A stretch of DNA of 64,000 bases, from the NCBI RefSeq assembly GCF_900142385.1, contig NZ_FRAQ01000001.1:186001-250000 (forward strand), in the 5' to 3' direction. Below the pieces are notes generated by a model that was given only the letters and a program-made list of their open reading frames with translations, did no database searches and had not been told where the DNA came from. Each line of letters starts with the position of its first letter. Position 1 is the first letter of the stretch. The stretch is from Marinobacter antarcticus (GTDB taxonomy: Bacteria; Pseudomonadota; Gammaproteobacteria; Pseudomonadales; Oleiphilaceae). The position numbers and the translations under genes were made by a program. Below, in pieces: positions 63,299 through 64,000 of this stretch.

Positions 63299-63988
63299 AT
63301 GAATGCAATCAGCAAACCCAACATGTCGCTGGCAGATGCGATTTCGCAGCGGCGCTCTGTCCGCGGGTTTCTGCCAGAACCCGTGCCGGAAAGCACAATG
63401 AGGGCAGTGTTTGAACAGGCACAGAAAGCCCCATCAAACTGCAATACGCAGCCCTGGTGCGTAGTCGTGGCTTCTGGTGCGCTACGTAACTCACTGTGCA
63501 AACAGTTTGTTGAGCGAGCCCTGTCAGGAATCCCGTCAAAACCGGATTTCAGCTACGTCAGCAAGTTTGATGGCCATTATCGTAGCCGCCAGGTTGAATG
63601 TGCCTCAGCCCTGTATGGAGAAATGGAGATCGCCCGCGACGACAAGGCTGGACGGAACCGGGCGGCGCTGCGTAATTTCGAATTTTTTGATGCGCCACAT
63701 GTGGCCTTCTTGTGCATGGATCGCTCTTTTGGTGCCACCATCGCCGTGGATGTCGGAATTTACGCGCAAACCCTGATGCTGACGATGACGGCCCATGGCA
63801 TAAGCTCCTGCGCCATGGGCAGCCTGCGCTCGCACCCTGACATGATTCGCGATGCCTTTGGGTTGGACGAGAATACGGGCGTTGTTTTCGGTATCTGCTT
63901 CGGTTACGAAGACCCGGAGGTCAAGGCCAACAAAACCCGGACCACGCGTGCGCCTCTCAGTGAAGCAGTGATATTCAAGGATCACTGA
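63299..63988 (+). CDS. Nitroreductase-family flavoprotein
   Basis: 229 residues. FMN-binding N-terminus AISQRRSVRGFLPEPVPESTMRAVFEQAQKAPSNCNTQPW, and the C-terminal GISSCAMGSLRSHPDMIRDAFGLDENTGVVFGICFGYEDPEVKANKTRT. NAD(P)H-dependent reduction of nitro compounds or quinones, or a more specialised reduction. CGGAG precedes the ATG. 62 nt after dctM on the same strand, so it may be read with the TRAP operon. Confidence 0.9.
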   Translation: MNAISKPNMSLADAISQRRSVRGFLPEPVPESTMRAVFEQAQKAPSNCNTQPWCVVVASGALRNSLCKQFVERALSGIPSKPDFSYVSKFDGHYRSRQVECASALYGEMEIARDDKAGRNRAALRNFEFFDAPHVAFLCMDRSFGATIAVDVGIYAQTLMLTMTAHGISSCAMGSLRSHPDMIRDAFGLDENTGVVFGICFGYEDPEVKANKTRTTRAPLSEAVIFKDH

Positions 63989-64000
63989 AAGCAGGATCTT

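Noticed and set aside
1..64000. CRISPR arrays, tRNA and rRNA genes, prophage or conjugative modules
   Set aside because: No regularly spaced repeats, cloverleaf-like sequences, rRNA segments, phage structural or transfer genes were recognised.

Overview
The window looks like a chromosomal segment from a marine, oil- or lipid-degrading gammaproteobacterium close to Marinobacter. This is inferred from gene content (many acyl-CoA dehydrogenases, a TRAP carboxylate transporter, a cyo oxidase beside a RegBA/RoxSR-type redox pair, an Aer/c-di-GMP operon) and overall protein style. No rRNA, tRNA or CRISPR array was seen, so the assignment has no marker gene behind it.

Layout. 1-4.4 kb: polyamine uptake and catabolism (YdcT partial, YdcS, a divergent LysR regulator, PatD). 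4.4-5.6 kb: an IS3-family element whose OrfB carries an amber stop. 5.7-8.2 kb: feoA-feoB plus a Cys-rich Feo-associated peptide. 8.2-15.4 kb: a mosaic, partly decayed accessory stretch (IS remnant, twice-frameshifted amino-acid permease, MHS-family transporter with an apparent internal deletion, CHAD protein, YjdF-like membrane protein, diguanylate cyclase, YefM/YoeB-type toxin-antitoxin pair bracketed by 9-bp repeats, small orphan peptide). 15.7-23.4 kb: a tight four-gene signalling operon (Aer-like receptor, large hybrid kinase, HD-GYP response regulator, PAS-GGDEF cyclase). 23.4-28.4 kb: AraC regulator, SDR, Pro-rich lipoprotein, MFS transporter. 28.5-35.3 kb: cyoABCD, SURF1 and a RegB/RegA-type two-component pair. 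35.4-64 kb: a large acyl-CoA and fatty-acid catabolic region (nitronate monooxygenase, acyl-CoA dehydrogenases, thiolase, FadB-like enzyme, IclR regulator, GcdH, heterodimeric-type ACAD pair, ligases, hydratases, SDRs, aminoglycoside-phosphotransferase-like kinase, SurE, thioesterase, TRAP transporter, nitroreductase).

How the genes work together. The right half reads as uptake of a carboxylate (TRAP DctPQM), activation by two AMP-forming ligases, and oxidation through several ACADs, hydratases, SDR/HAD dehydrogenases and a thiolase. An eight-gene minus-strand operon (57.6 to 49.6 kb) contains a kinase and an ACAD that match the two halves of ACAD10/ACAD11, with SDRs and a ligase. That is the logic of the levulinate/4-hydroxyacid (Lva) pathway, with a SurE phosphatase paralogue added. 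An IclR regulator sits next to a palindromic motif (GTTTC-N7-GAAAC type) found upstream of the FadB-like gene and again upstream of gcdH, suggesting a local regulon.

Most notable non-coding observations: a dispersed long hairpin with the same loop but different, compensating arms at two operon junctions (39.5 and 54.2 kb), the shared IclR-type operator, and several intrinsic terminators, including an attenuator between dctP and dctQM.
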